This document shows positions 16,349 to 25,531 of a DNA stretch of 46,643 nt, in pieces. The translations under genes and the position numbers were made by a program. The stretch is from Rhizorhapis sp. SPR117 (GTDB taxonomy: Bacteria > Pseudomonadota > Alphaproteobacteria > Sphingomonadales > Sphingomonadaceae): NCBI RefSeq assembly GCF_021742065.1, contig NZ_JAKKIE010000032.1:1-46643 (forward strand). The letters are read 5' to 3'. How positions within the stretch are numbered: position 1 is the first letter of the stretch; each line of letters starts with the position of its first letter. The notes under the pieces were generated by a model. The model saw only the letters and a list, made by a program, of their open reading frames with translations, was not told where the DNA came from and searched no databases.

Positions 16349-16831
16349 TTAAAGTTGTTCAAGCATATGTTCAGCCGACGACACTTTGTAATCGCCGGGT
16401 GCTTCGATGTTGAGTTCTTCGATCACGCCGTCGTTGACGATCATCGAAAAACGCTGGCCGCGCGTACCAAGGCCAAATTTGCTGCCATCCATTTCGAGGC
16501 CAACCGCCTTGGCGAAACTGCCATTGCCATCGGCGAGCATGGTGACTTTGCCTTCCGCGCCACTGGCCTTGGCCCAGGCGCCCATGACGAATGCGTCATT
16601 GACCGCCGTGCAGGCGATTTCATCGATGCCCTTGGCCTTCAGGTCCGCAGCCTTTTCAATATAGCTGGGCAAATGCTTGGCCGAGCAGGTCGGCGTATAA
16701 GCGCCCGGAACGGAAAACAGGGCTACCTTGCGACCCTTGAAAAAGCTGTCGCTGTCAACGCCTTCCGGTCCGTTCGCGGTCATGGTGGTAAAGGTTACCT
16801 GAGGGATCTTGTCGTTTTTGCTGATAGTCAT
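16349..16831 (-). CDS. Peroxiredoxin, Prx5 type
   Basis: 160 residues, the usual length for the PRDX5/type II group. The peroxidatic motif PGAYTPTCSAKHLP carries the catalytic Cys (about residue 49) and the family Thr. ACTAVNDAFVMGAWAK and GTRGQRFSMIVNDGVIEEL are typical downstream signatures. It reduces H2O2 and organic hydroperoxides using glutaredoxin or thioredoxin in the cytoplasm. Start ATG 16831; AAAGGACC lies about 10 bp upstream. Single-gene unit with its own stem-loop. Confidence 0.92.
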   Translation of the reverse strand: MTISKNDKIPQVTFTTMTANGPEGVDSDSFFKGRKVALFSVPGAYTPTCSAKHLPSYIEKAADLKAKGIDEIACTAVNDAFVMGAWAKASGAEGKVTMLADGNGSFAKAVGLEMDGSKFGLGTRGQRFSMIVNDGVIEELNIEAPGDYKVSSAEHMLEQL

Positions 16832-17003
16832 TGCGGAAGGTCCTTTCCTGTTGCGGATGCGCCGCCTGAGGTCGTGTCTTGGCGGCGTTTAGTCAAGCGC
16901 ATGGCCCTGTTGGACCAAAATTTAATATGCCAAGCCTGTAATGAGTTGCAGATCATGTCATGCGGATTGGACCCGGCGGGCGATCTCCCGTATTCTTCCA
17001 GCT

Positions 17004-17564
17004 ATGGATATGCCGCGATTCTATTCTGGAAACCTGTTGCTGGCCATGCCGGGCATAGGCGATCCCAATTTCGAAAAATCCGTTATCATGCTGTGCAGCC
17101 ATGATGAAAATGGGGCGCTTGGGATCAACCTCGGTCAAGAAATCACAGGCCTTTCGCTGCACGGATTGCTGGCGCAATTTGAACTGTCCGGTGATCAAGT
17201 CGTCGATTGCCCCTTACTGTACGGGGGACCTGTCGAGCCGCAGAGGGGCTTTGTGCTGCATTCGCTCGATTGGGGCGGGCAGGATATGTTGCAGGTTGGC
17301 GGTCACTGGGGTCTTAGTGGTTCGCTGGACGTCCTCAAGGCTATTGCGGAGGGGCGCGGACCGACTCGCTATGTCGTGGCGCTGGGCTATGCCGGTTGGG
17401 GAGAGGGGCAACTCGAAGAGGAAATGACTCGCCACGGCTGGTTCATTGCCCCGGCAAGCGATCAGTTGCTGTTTAACACGCCTGCCAGCGATCGTTGGAC
17501 CGCAGCATGGTCGGCCAGCGGCATCGACAGCAGCCTGCTTGCCAATCAGAGCGGCCACGCCTGA
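17004..17564 (+). CDS. YqgE/AlgH family protein (DUF179)
   Basis: 186 residues from ATG 17004 (MDMPRFYSGNLLLAMPGI); ATG 17010 is also possible, and the upstream extension to 16941 looks non-coding. Family hallmarks are GNLLLAMPGIGDPNF, VIMLCSHDENGALGI, GGPVEPQRGFVLH and ALGYAGWGEGQLEEE. The protein is cytoplasmic with no signal. The family is conserved in proteobacteria and linked to alginate regulation in Pseudomonas (AlgH), but its biochemical role is unknown. Confidence 0.92.
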   Translation: MDMPRFYSGNLLLAMPGIGDPNFEKSVIMLCSHDENGALGINLGQEITGLSLHGLLAQFELSGDQVVDCPLLYGGPVEPQRGFVLHSLDWGGQDMLQVGGHWGLSGSLDVLKAIAEGRGPTRYVVALGYAGWGEGQLEEEMTRHGWFIAPASDQLLFNTPASDRWTAAWSASGIDSSLLANQSGHA

Positions 17565-17624
17565 CCATTCCACCGGAATTTCCGTTGGGGATTTGTCCAT
17601 GATTGGCGGCTATGGTGCCGCGCC

Positions 17625-18794
17625 ATGACATTGCGCGTCCTGACCCTTTCCACGCTGTATCCCGGTACCAGTCGCCCGAACTTCGGCATATTCGTGGAAC
17701 GACAGACACGCGAACTTGCCAGCCGGGCCGGTGTCGATCTGACTGTGATGGCGCCGCTGGGCATCCCGCCCTGGCCGCTGTCATCGCTGGGTCGCTATCG
17801 CGCACTGACGCATCTGCCCATGGTGGAGGATTATCACGGTTTGACCGTGCATCGTCCGCGTTTTCCCATCCTTCCCGGCTACGGCAGTCGTTTTCATCCG
17901 GCGAGCATCGCCCGCGCGATTCTGCCTCTGGTGCGGCGATTGCATGGGCAAAAGCCGTTCGATGTTATTGACGCCAGCTTTTTCTACCCCGATGGCCCTG
18001 CGGCCATGGCTGTGGCGTCCGCGTTGGGCATTCCCTTTTCCATCAAGGCGCGTGGCGCTGATATCCATCATTGGGGGCGGCAGCCGGGCACCGCGCCGAA
18101 AATCGCCGCCGCCGCAAAGGCCGCTTCCGGTTTGCTCGCTGTTTCCGATGCGATGCGAGAGGACATGATTGCGCTCGGTATGGATAGCGAGAAAATCCGT
18201 GTCCATTATACGGGAGTGGACCTCGACCGTTTCCGGCCTGTACCGGATCGCGCCGCTGCCAAGGTCGCGCTGGGCCTTGCAGGGCCGGTTGTCATCAGCG
18301 CTGGTGCACTTATTGCGCGCAAGGGACAGGCGGAGCTTATCCGGGCCATTGCCACACTGCCCGGCGTTACCTTGTTGCTGGCGGGTGCTGGACCACGGCA
18401 GGGTGCCTATCAGCGTCTGGCGGAAACATTGCGTATCGGTGATCGGGTGCAATTCCTTGGCAGCGTGCCGCATGCTGACCTGCCCGCCCTGCTTGGCGCG
18501 GCCGACGTGATGGCGCTGCCCTCGTTATCAGAGGGACTTGCGAATGTCTGGGTCGAGGCATTGGCCTGTGGTACGCCTGTCGTCATCAGTGACGCAGGTG
18601 GCGCGCGTGAAGTCGTGGACCGGGCAGAGGCGGGCCGAATCGTCGCGCGCACGCCCCGCGCCATTGCCGATGCTATAAACGACCTGCTGTTGAATCCGCC
18701 TGCACCCCAGGCCGTCCGCCAATCCGCTTTGCGCTTTAGCTGGGAAACCAATGGCGACGCCTTGCTGGCGCACCTTGGCGCGATAGCGGGGTAG
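17625..18794 (+). CDS. GT4-family glycosyltransferase (GT-B fold)
   Basis: 389 residues. The N-terminal acceptor domain opens LRVLTLSTLYPGTSRPNFGIFVERQ. The C-terminal donor domain starts near VVISAGALIARKGQAELI and carries the E-x7-E signature (SEGLANVWVEALACGTPVV, about residue 300). It transfers a sugar from a nucleotide-sugar to a membrane-linked or soluble acceptor at the inner membrane face; the exact substrate cannot be read. It sits 60 bp after yqgE and is followed, convergently, by a GtrA-type gene, hinting at a small surface-glycan group. Confidence 0.9.
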   Translation: MTLRVLTLSTLYPGTSRPNFGIFVERQTRELASRAGVDLTVMAPLGIPPWPLSSLGRYRALTHLPMVEDYHGLTVHRPRFPILPGYGSRFHPASIARAILPLVRRLHGQKPFDVIDASFFYPDGPAAMAVASALGIPFSIKARGADIHHWGRQPGTAPKIAAAAKAASGLLAVSDAMREDMIALGMDSEKIRVHYTGVDLDRFRPVPDRAAAKVALGLAGPVVISAGALIARKGQAELIRAIATLPGVTLLLAGAGPRQGAYQRLAETLRIGDRVQFLGSVPHADLPALLGAADVMALPSLSEGLANVWVEALACGTPVVISDAGGAREVVDRAEAGRIVARTPRAIADAINDLLLNPPAPQAVRQSALRFSWETNGDALLAHLGAIAG

Positions 18795-18798
18795 GGCC

Positions 18799-19224
18799 CT
18801 ATCGGAACACCCATTTGCGATTAAGCGCGAAGACGGCAAACGGCGTAATGAACACCATGAACGGCACCGGCACCCATGTGGGCCAGTGCAGCCAGAGCAC
18901 GAAAACTTGTACCCAGAGTGCATTGATCGCCAGACTGACCAGCGACACCAGAACAAATCGTCCGCCGCGCTGCATGGGATTGTCGTTGTTGCCATGGCCA
19001 CGAAACGTAAAGGCGCTGTGCAGGATGAAACCCAGCACCACCGCAAACATATAGGCGGTGACATTGGCGATTTGCGGATGAAGCGCGACGGGGGTTGCCA
19101 GCACCCAATATACCAACGCCTGCAGCGCTGTCACGACAAGGCCAGTCACGACATAGCGTGCCATTTGCGATAGCAAAGCGCGCATTTCCGGTTCCATCGC
19201 CGCAATTTCGTTCAATCTTTTCAT
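18799..19224 (-). CDS. GtrA-like membrane protein
   Basis: 141 residues from ATG 19224, with AGGA 7 bp upstream. Four hydrophobic segments (about residues 20-40, 48-68, 85-105 and 112-130) match the GtrA/DPMS fold (YVVTGLVVTALQALVYW ... NVTAYMFAVVLGFILHSAFTFRG ... FALNRKWVFR). GtrA proteins are thought to help flip undecaprenyl-phosphate-linked glucose. It is convergent with the GT4 gene (stop codons 5 bp apart) and divergent from the GT-C-like gene (about 70 bp), so the three may work on the same glycan. Confidence 0.88.
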   Translation of the reverse strand: MKRLNEIAAMEPEMRALLSQMARYVVTGLVVTALQALVYWVLATPVALHPQIANVTAYMFAVVLGFILHSAFTFRGHGNNDNPMQRGGRFVLVSLVSLAINALWVQVFVLWLHWPTWVPVPFMVFITPFAVFALNRKWVFR

Positions 19225-19294
19225 TATATTTCCTGCCGCATGCTCCATTGCGCTGCTTGTACCGGTTGCAATTGCGCCCTAATGCGCAAGACGC

Positions 19295-21154
19295 ATGATG
19301 GGAAGCGTCGCGCTCAAAAATCTGTCGGGCCGTGCCGGTCTGTCGCGTCAGGCTGCCCGGCTTGCCGCTTGGGCGCATGTGCACTGGAAAGCATTGACGG
19401 TCATTGCCTGGGTCGGCATCTGTGCGTGGTTTCTCTATGATCGATGGGCGGCCATTTACTGGCTTGGCCTGAACGACACTGACGATAATCTGCGCTTTGT
19501 GCAGGTGAAGGACTGGCTGGCGGGGCAGGGCTGGTACGATTTGCGACAGTATCGGCTGAACCCTCCACAGGGCGCGAACATCCATTGGTCACGCATTGTC
19601 GATCTGCCCATTGCGGCGCTGATGCTGTTTTTCCGACTGTTCATGGACGGCGGTCAGGCCGATCGGCTGGCCGCCGGACTGGCGCCGCTATTGCCGTTGT
19701 TGCCGGTCATGTTGGCGCTTGGCTTTTTGATGCGGCGGCTTGTTGGCGGTAATAGCTGGATCATCGCCATATTCGCGCCGCTTGCGACGGCGCTGGCGCT
19801 GTCGATGTTCATGCCGATGCGGATCGACCATCATGGCTGGCAATTGGCCATGCTGCTGGTGGCGCTGGCGGGGCTTGCCGATCATCGCCCTGTGCGCGGT
19901 GGCCTGATTGCGGGGATTTCCAGCGCCATATCGCTGTCCATTGGTATGGAAATGATTGTTTATCTGGCCGCGACTGGAGCAGTCGTTGCTTTGCGATGGG
20001 TGGCGCATGATGGCGAAGTGCGAAGGATGCAGGCTTATGCGCTGAGCCTTGCAGGCGGCGTCACCATAGGCTTTCTGGGCTTTGCGAGCATAGCCAATCG
20101 CGCGCCTGTGTGCGACGCGCTCTCACCAGTCTGGCTGTCAATTTTTTCAATGGCGGGTGCGGGGATGGTCGTCTTGACGTTGCTCCCGATCCGGCATTGG
20201 CAGGGGCGATTGATCGCGGGCAGCATCATGGGCGTGCTACTGGGCACAATCACATGGCTTGTCTGGCCGCAATGCCTTTCCGGCGCCTATCAGCTTTCTC
20301 CCGAACTGGAGCGGTTGTGGCTCGTCAATATCCGTGAGGCAAAGCCGATTTACGAACAGGCGAGCTATATCGTCACGCCGCTTCTGGCCCTGCCCATTCC
20401 CGGCATGCTGACTGCGATCACTGCCTGCTGGATATTCCGACGCGAGCCGGGACGTTTTTGGCCGTGGTTGATGGTTGCGCTGCTGTCGGTTGTTTCGGTG
20501 GCATTGTTGCTGTGGCAGACACGGGTTGGACCGGCGGCGCAATTGCTCGCCATTCCCGGTGCGGCGGCCTTCGCCTATGTGACGCTGACCCGGCTGTTTT
20601 TCGGCAGGGGCTGGAAATTGCGGCTGGGCGCGCTGGTGGGCCTTGTGCTGATTGGCTGCACGTTCGCGGCTTATCAGTTGAGCTTTGATCTGGGTATGGA
20701 CAAGCCGAGCCAACGTCACAGGGAGATCCGGAGCGCGGGTGCCAAATGCCGCAGCCTGACGGCCCTGAAAGCGCTTGATCAGCTTGCGCCGGCTACGATC
20801 TTTACGATGGTCGATCTGGGACCCCGTATATTGGCGACGACGCACCACAGTGCAATTGCCGGTCCCTATCATCGTAACGGCGAAGCGATCCTTGATATTC
20901 ACCATGCCTTTGACGGCGGACCTGAGCGTTTCCGCACCATCGCCGCCAAACATGGCGCACGCTATCTGCTCATCTGTCCTGATTTCCCTGAAGGCACCGT
21001 ATATCAGGCGCGCAGCCCCAAAGGCTTTTACGCGCAGATGTTAAAGGACAAAGTGCCACAGTGGCTGACGCCGGTGAATTTGGGGGAGGGGCTGCCCTAT
21101 CGCCTTTATCGCATTGATTATCGCGATGGCATTGAGGATCAATCGCGGCGTTGA
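19295..21154 (+). CDS. Multi-pass membrane protein, GT-C/STT3-like
   Basis: 619 residues with about 11-12 hydrophobic segments and a C-terminal soluble part (about 470-619). After the first membrane segment comes [18 protein letters not shown] with a D-x-D-D motif, then [14 protein letters not shown]. This is the layout of the first external loop of GT-C enzymes such as oligosaccharyltransferase STT3. A second MRIDHHGWQ motif resembles the loop-5 region. It is probably a lipid-linked-sugar-dependent glycosyltransferase, but acceptor and donor are unknown. The start may be ATG 19295 or 19298. Its stop overlaps convergent tadA by 16 bp. Confidence 0.65.
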   Translation: MMGSVALKNLSGRAGLSRQAARLAAWAHVHWKALTVIAWVGICAWFLYDRWAAIYWLGLNDTDDNLRFVQVKDWLAGQGWYDLRQYRLNPPQGANIHWSRIVDLPIAALMLFFRLFMDGGQADRLAAGLAPLLPLLPVMLALGFLMRRLVGGNSWIIAIFAPLATALALSMFMPMRIDHHGWQLAMLLVALAGLADHRPVRGGLIAGISSAISLSIGMEMIVYLAATGAVVALRWVAHDGEVRRMQAYALSLAGGVTIGFLGFASIANRAPVCDALSPVWLSIFSMAGAGMVVLTLLPIRHWQGRLIAGSIMGVLLGTITWLVWPQCLSGAYQLSPELERLWLVNIREAKPIYEQASYIVTPLLALPIPGMLTAITACWIFRREPGRFWPWLMVALLSVVSVALLLWQTRVGPAAQLLAIPGAAAFAYVTLTRLFFGRGWKLRLGALVGLVLIGCTFAAYQLSFDLGMDKPSQRHREIRSAGAKCRSLTALKALDQLAPATIFTMVDLGPRILATTHHSAIAGPYHRNGEAILDIHHAFDGGPERFRTIAAKHGARYLLICPDFPEGTVYQARSPKGFYAQMLKDKVPQWLTPVNLGEGLPYRLYRIDYRDGIEDQSRR

Positions 21155-21597
21155 GCGAAAAAGGCGCGAAGCATCTCCGCCGCTTCGATTTCGCCGATAC
21201 CGCCGTAAACGTCTGGTCTGTGCAGGCACTGGGGCTGTGTAAAAAAGCGACCGCCATGTTCGACGGCGCCACCCTTTGGGTCGTTCGCGCCATAATAGAG
21301 GCGCGCAATTCGGGCATGGGTAATGGCGCCCGCGCACATGGCGCATGGTTCCAGCGTTACCCAGAGTTCGCAATCGGTAAGGCGAAAATCGCCCAATATT
21401 TGCGCTGCCTGCCGGATGGCAACGATTTCGGCATGGGCGGTGGGGTCGTTATCACGCCGATTGCGGTTTTCACCTTCGCCAATGATCGTGCCCTGATGAG
21501 TGACAACCGCGCCGACCGGCACTTCGTCTGCTTGCGCCGCCATCTTGGCAAGGTCGAGCGCGCGCCGCATGGGCGATGGAAGCGGGAAGGCAGTCAT
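21139..21597 (-). CDS. tadA: tRNA-specific adenosine deaminase
   Basis: 152 residues. The zinc-dependent deaminase motifs are [10 protein letters not shown] (HAE, about residue 53) and [12 protein letters not shown] (PCxxC, about 83-87). [14 protein letters not shown] is typical of TadA. It converts A34 to inosine in tRNA-Arg(ACG), needed to read CGN codons. A related nucleobase deaminase is the alternative, but length and motifs favour TadA. Start ATG 21597. Confidence 0.92.
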   Translation of the reverse strand: MTAFPLPSPMRRALDLAKMAAQADEVPVGAVVTHQGTIIGEGENRNRRDNDPTAHAEIVAIRQAAQILGDFRLTDCELWVTLEPCAMCAGAITHARIARLYYGANDPKGGAVEHGGRFFTQPQCLHRPDVYGGIGEIEAAEMLRAFFAQRRD

Positions 21598-21702
21598 GCA
21601 AGGGGCCTTATACCGATGATCGCGCCCGGCTCAAATGGCAAGGACGTGCGATTTATCGGCCAGAGCTCTTGCAGAATGCGCGCACAACCGCCAAAAGCCC
21701 GG

Positions 21703-21731
21703 TTGACGATTCGATGGATTACCGCTATCGG
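21703..21731 (+). promoter_or_regulatory. Putative rpmB promoter
   Basis: TTGACG (21703-21708), 17 bp, then TATCGG (21726-21731). The consensus-like -35 and correct spacing place a start about 35-40 bp before the rpmB ATG. By-eye prediction. Confidence 0.45.
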
Positions 21732-21774
21732 CGCTGTCTTTCCGGATGAACCCGAAGAACAAGGCTTTAAGATT

Positions 21775-22065
21775 ATGTCGCGTATTTGCGAACTGACCGG
21801 CAAGACCCGTCAGGTGGGTCACAATGTTTCCCACGCCAACAACAAGACCAAGCGCGTTTTCCTGCCCAATTTGCAGGATGTGACGCTGATTTCCGAATCG
21901 CTGGAAAAAAGCGTGAAGCTGCGGGTGTCGACCCATGGCCTGCGTTCGGTCGAGCATGTCGGCGGGCTGGACAACTGGCTGGTCAAAACCAACGACGAAA
22001 AATTGTCGCTGCAGGCCCGTCGCCTGAAGCGCGAAATCGTCAAGAAGCAGAAGGCCGCGGCCTGA
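21775..22065 (+). CDS. rpmB: 50S ribosomal protein L28
   Basis: 96 residues, [29 protein letters not shown], unmistakable bL28. The start is ATG 21775; the long upstream frame to 21151 is the shadow of tadA. It is a structural protein of the large ribosomal subunit near the exit site. Promoter 21703-21731 and a strong intrinsic terminator at 22103 make it a monocistronic unit. In many alphaproteobacteria rpmB sits by a phytase-like esterase gene and cobT/cobS; the esterase gene is the next gene here. Confidence 0.97.
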   Translation: MSRICELTGKTRQVGHNVSHANNKTKRVFLPNLQDVTLISESLEKSVKLRVSTHGLRSVEHVGGLDNWLVKTNDEKLSLQARRLKREIVKKQKAAA

Positions 22066-22102
22066 ACGTTTCGACGTGCCGCCTGCGGGCGGTTTGAAAA
22101 GG

Positions 22103-22129
22103 GCGGCTCCTTTCGGGGCCGCTTTTTTT
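22103..22129 (+). terminator. Intrinsic terminator of rpmB
   Basis: GCGGCTCC (22103-22110), loop TTTC, and GGGGCCGC (22115-22122) form an 8-bp stem with one G-U pair, followed by seven T (22123-22129). It ends 64 bp after the rpmB stop. Confidence 0.9.
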
Positions 22130-22174
22130 GTGTTGGGTTTGGGATGGTTTGACGACATAATTCGCGCCCTCATC

Positions 22175-22265
22175 GTCGTTCCTGCGTAGGCAGGGACCCC
22201 GCTTTTCCTGAGGGGGTAGCGCGAAAGTAAAAAGAAGCGGGACCCCTGCCTGCGCAGGGGTGACG
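22175..22265. repeat. Palindromic REP-like element
   Basis: Two imperfectly inverted arms of about 32 bp (22175-22206 and 22233-22265) share a CCTGCGTAGGCAGGGACCCC-type core; each arm can also fold on itself (CCTGCG..CAGG). It resembles the perfect repeat at 27101-27190 in layout (GTC-ATT/GTT-CC-YGCG-AGG-CRGGRA) and in intergenic position. No coding capacity. Confidence 0.7.
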
Positions 22266-22332
22266 GGTCAAGTTTGATAATGTCTGTTATAGCTGGGTTT
22301 TTGCCAGTCCGCTTCTGGTCGAAACCAACCCA

Positions 22333-23340
22333 TCAGTGAACACGCCGGCTACCTTTACTCTCTGGCAATAGTTCGAATTTCAGGAACAATGTGCGCTGGA
22401 AAAATTCGTGATTGTCGTCGGACGCGATCCAGACGATCTGCCTGCCATTTTCGCGTAACGTCGCCAGCGCTTCGAAATTGTCGGCAAGGAGGGGAGGGCG
22501 CAGCGTAGCGATTTCCTGTGACTGAAGAACCTTCCCTGCTTTGAGATCGCTGATGTCGACAATCGCCAGCTTGGCGGTGAAGCCGTCATAGATCGTCACG
22601 CGCCGGTTGAGTGTCAGTAACCTGTTCTTATCGAGCCAGACGGCGTCGGTGATGCGGTAACCCTGCGGGGCGTAATAGCCCAGCTTCAGAGGTGCTGTGC
22701 CCGGTTCTGCCGGATCATGGTCAAAAACAAGCAGTTGCGTGCTGTTGCGCGGTCCATAGGCGGTTTCCGCAAATATCAGAAAACGACCGTCGGGCAAGCG
22801 CAGCGCCGCTTCCGCGCCGCCTGTCCCTGGCCAGTCCTTCATGGCGGCTGGCTCTTCACAGGCCTCCACACGGGCGAAGGCTGGGGCATAGCGACAGATG
22901 CGGTGAATGAGCTCGAATGTGACCCAATAGCGGCCCGATTGGGGATCATGGATCAACGCTTCGGAATCCCATTTCCATCTGGGCCAGTCGCGTTCGGCGG
23001 GGCGGATCGGCAGCGGCTCGATGAACTCGCGCATTGCCCCATTTCGTTGGCCGAGGCGAAAACCAAACAAGTCGCCACTATCACTCAGTGCGATGATGCG
23101 CCCGTCGGGCTGGATCGTCATGGCGGATACGCCGCCAAAATAGGGGTGATCGCTCGATAATTCCCATCCTGCCAGATATTTCAGGCGACCGATTCGGTTT
23201 CGTTCGGGGTTGGATGCATCGAGCGCGACCGGCGTTGCGCGGATCAGCAGCGCGTTGGGCACGTCCTGCCCATCCTTGCTGGATTGGGGCGCGGGCAGCA
23301 GGATAAAAGCAAGGAGGAGGATCAGCAGCAGGCGGGGCAT
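22333..23340 (-). CDS. Exported esterase-like protein, phytase family fold
   Basis: 335 residues from ATG 23340 (MPRLLLILLLAFILLPAP), with AGGAG about 8 bp upstream; the earlier start at 23370 is unlikely. A signal peptide is followed by a beta-propeller-like region: GRLKYLAGWELSSDHPYFGGVSAMTI, DGRIIALSDSGDLFGFRL, WDSEALIHDPQSGRYWVTFE and DNFEALATLRENGRQIVWIASDDN. This matches the 'esterase-like activity of phytase' family as I know it (DxEA and SDSG motifs). It is periplasmic; the substrate is unknown. Its neighbour rpmB, and the cobT/cobS block further on, are the family's usual neighbours in alphaproteobacteria. Confidence 0.8.
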   Translation of the reverse strand: MPRLLLILLLAFILLPAPQSSKDGQDVPNALLIRATPVALDASNPERNRIGRLKYLAGWELSSDHPYFGGVSAMTIQPDGRIIALSDSGDLFGFRLGQRNGAMREFIEPLPIRPAERDWPRWKWDSEALIHDPQSGRYWVTFELIHRICRYAPAFARVEACEEPAAMKDWPGTGGAEAALRLPDGRFLIFAETAYGPRNSTQLLVFDHDPAEPGTAPLKLGYYAPQGYRITDAVWLDKNRLLTLNRRVTIYDGFTAKLAIVDISDLKAGKVLQSQEIATLRPPLLADNFEALATLRENGRQIVWIASDDNHEFFQRTLFLKFELLPESKGSRRVH

Positions 23341-23398
23341 TGTCGTTCTCCTAGCCCGGCTATGTGACAACTGTCATGGTTAAACTGAACCGTGCAAT

Positions 23399-23426
23399 CT
23401 GAACGGCGGATAACATGGCCGTTCAG
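23399..23426. promoter_or_regulatory. 9-bp dyad upstream of the glycine-zipper gene
   Basis: CTGAACGGC (23399-23407) and GCCGTTCAG (23418-23426) form a perfect inverted repeat with a 10-nt centre, in the 205-bp divergent gap. A related CTGAACCG lies just to the left (near 23385). It could be an operator or a 5'-UTR hairpin about 120 bp before the gene. Confidence 0.4.
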
Positions 23427-23545
23427 TATTCGCTCAAACCGAATCGCGCATAAGGGCATTGTCGAAGGAAGCTGGCATCGCAATTGGCAGGGCTTCAGCG
23501 TTCGGCTGTTAAGCAACTGCTCGTTTTGAAGGAAGGAGCCAAGCC

Positions 23546-23959
23546 ATGAAGAAATTTCTGATCGCATTGAGCGCCGCTGCCGTTATGGGCACGGCTACTA
23601 TCGTTCCCACTGCGCCGGCCATGGCGCGTGATCGCTATGAACGTGGCGATTATTACCGCGGCAGTGACCATTATCGCGGTGATCGCCACTATCGCGGCGA
23701 GCGCTATTATCGTGGGGATCGCCACTATCGTGGGGATTATTACCGCAGTTCGGACCGTCGTTATTATAAAAACCGCGGCTACTATCGTGGCGGCTGCGAC
23801 AACGGGACAGGCGGTACCATTATTGGTGCGATTGCAGGCGGCCTATTGGGCAATGAGGTTGTCGGGCGCCGTGGCGATCAAACCGCTGGCGTTATCATAG
23901 GCGCCGGTGTGGGCGCGCTCGCCGGGCGCGCGATCGACAGGGGCAATAACGGCTGTTAA
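23546..23959 (+). CDS. Glycine-zipper 2TM protein with YRG repeats
   Basis: 137 residues. AAGGAG lies about 8 bp before the ATG. A signal peptide ends near APAMARDRY. Residues about 30-85 are a Tyr/Arg/Gly/His tract of degenerate HYRGDRHYRG-type repeats. Then comes a glycine-zipper hairpin (GGTIIGAIAGGLLGNEVVG ... IIGAGVGALAGRAIDRG, about 93-132) as in Rick_17kDa/OmpA-linked surface proteins. It is probably cell-envelope located; function unknown. A second glycine-zipper gene at 45539-45844 shares the GALAGRAID core. Confidence 0.85.
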   Translation: MKKFLIALSAAAVMGTATIVPTAPAMARDRYERGDYYRGSDHYRGDRHYRGERYYRGDRHYRGDYYRSSDRRYYKNRGYYRGGCDNGTGGTIIGAIAGGLLGNEVVGRRGDQTAGVIIGAGVGALAGRAIDRGNNGC

Positions 23960-24004
23960 TGTGAGGGCTGGCCCACTATCGGAATGAAACCGATGACAAG
24001 ATTG

Positions 24005-24034
24005 CGTCATCCCCTTACACGGGGATGACGTTTT
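24005..24034. terminator. Bidirectional terminator hairpin
   Basis: CGTCATCCCC (24005-24014) and GGGGATGACG (24021-24030) form a perfect 10-bp stem with a 6-nt loop, then TTTT. It lies between the convergent glycine-zipper and aroG genes and can serve both. Its GTCATCCCC core recalls the REP-like elements. Confidence 0.75.
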
Positions 24035-24039
24035 CTATA

Positions 24040-25413
24040 TCAGGCAGCGCTTTTGCGCCGTTCGGCCAGTTCATCGTTCAGCATTTCCGCCAGTAGGAAC
24101 GCCAGCTCCAGCGATTGCGCGGCATTCAGGCGCGGGTCGCAATGCGTGTGGTACCGGTCGGCAAGGCCTTCGTCCGTGATGGCGATAGCCCCGCCCGTAC
24201 ACTCCGTCACATTCTGCCCCGTCATTTCGGCATGAATACCGCCTGCAAAGCTGCCCTCGGCGCGGTGAACGGCAAAGAAACCGCGCACTTCGGCCAATAT
24301 GCGTTCGAACGGCCGCGTCTTGTAGCCATTGGGGGCTTTAATGACATTGCCGTGCATCGGATCGCATGACCAGATGACAGGATGCCCTTCACGCTGCACC
24401 GCGCGGACCAGTTTGGGCAGGCCTGACTCGATCTTGTCATGGCCATAGCGGGTGATGAGCGTCATCCGGCCTGCCTCGCGCGCCGGATTGAGGGTGTCGA
24501 GCATCCGCAAGAGCGCATCGGGTTCCAGGCTTGGCCCGCATTTCAGGCCGATGGGATTGCCGATACCGCGCAAATATTCGACATGCGCGGACCCTTCGAA
24601 CCGGGTACGATCACCGATCCACAACATATGGGCACTGGTGTCGTACCAGTCGCCTGTCAGGGAATCCTCCCGGGTCAACGCCTGTTCATAGGGCAGCAAC
24701 AGTGCCTCATGACTGGTGTAGAAGCTGGTGCCTTTCAATTGCGGCACGGTTTCGGGATTGATTCCGCACGCCGCCATGAAGTCGAGCGCGTCGCCGATAC
24801 GATCCGCCATTTCACCGAATTTCTTCGCCCATGCACTACGGCCCATGAAATCCAGCGTCCAGGCATGGACTTGGTGCAGATTGGCATAGCCGCCCGTTGA
24901 AAAGGCACGCAACAGGTTGAGTGTGGCCGCTGCCTGATTATAAGCGCGGACCATGCGCTGCGGGTCAGGCTCGCGTCCAGCCTCTTCAAAGGCGATGTCG
25001 TTGATGATGTCTCCGCGATAGCTGGGCAGGGAGACGTCACCGATGGTTTCCATTTCGGTCGACCGGGGCTTGGCGAATTGCCCCGCCATGCGGCCGACCT
25101 TCACAATAGGCAGTTTCGACGCATAGGTCAGTACGACCGCCATCTGCAGAATGACGCGAAAGGTATCGCGGATATTGTTCGGGTGGAATTCGGCAAAGGA
25201 TTCGGCACAATCGCCGCCTTGCAACAGGAAGGACCGACCCGCCGCCACTTCCGCCAGATCCGCCTTCAGGTTGCGCGCTTCGCCCGCAAAGACGAGGGGC
25301 GGATAGCTGCCAAGCTGCTGTTCCGCAGTGGCAAGTGCCTCCGCATCCCGGTATTGGGGCATTTGCAGCCCTTCATGGCTCCGCCAGCTATCAGGCGTCC
25401 AGTTCGCCGCCAC
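24040..25413 (-). CDS. aroG: 3-deoxy-7-phosphoheptulonate synthase, class II
   Basis: 457 residues from GTG 25413 (reads [19 protein letters not shown]). AAGGAG sits 8 bp upstream, and 457 residues is the normal class II length; the 54-residue extension to 25575 looks non-coding. Signatures include [44 protein letters not shown] and DPMHGN. It joins PEP and erythrose 4-phosphate in the first step of the shikimate pathway. It lies 118 bp downstream of cysS on the same strand. Confidence 0.95.
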   Translation of the reverse strand: MAANWTPDSWRSHEGLQMPQYRDAEALATAEQQLGSYPPLVFAGEARNLKADLAEVAAGRSFLLQGGDCAESFAEFHPNNIRDTFRVILQMAVVLTYASKLPIVKVGRMAGQFAKPRSTEMETIGDVSLPSYRGDIINDIAFEEAGREPDPQRMVRAYNQAAATLNLLRAFSTGGYANLHQVHAWTLDFMGRSAWAKKFGEMADRIGDALDFMAACGINPETVPQLKGTSFYTSHEALLLPYEQALTREDSLTGDWYDTSAHMLWIGDRTRFEGSAHVEYLRGIGNPIGLKCGPSLEPDALLRMLDTLNPAREAGRMTLITRYGHDKIESGLPKLVRAVQREGHPVIWSCDPMHGNVIKAPNGYKTRPFERILAEVRGFFAVHRAEGSFAGGIHAEMTGQNVTECTGGAIAITDEGLADRYHTHCDPRLNAAQSLELAFLLAEMLNDELAERRKSAA

Positions 25414-25531
25414 GTCACGCACTCCTTCAAGAAAATATCGGCCCGACCCTATGAGCGTTCGCCCCATTTTTGGCAAGCTTTGGGAAGGCAGATGATTCTT
25501 TTCATAGGCGAAGCAGGGCTTTGGGGGAAGG

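Noticed and set aside
21151..21774. Upstream extension of the rpmB frame
   Set aside because: It is antisense to tadA and crosses the rpmB promoter; L28 starts at 21775.
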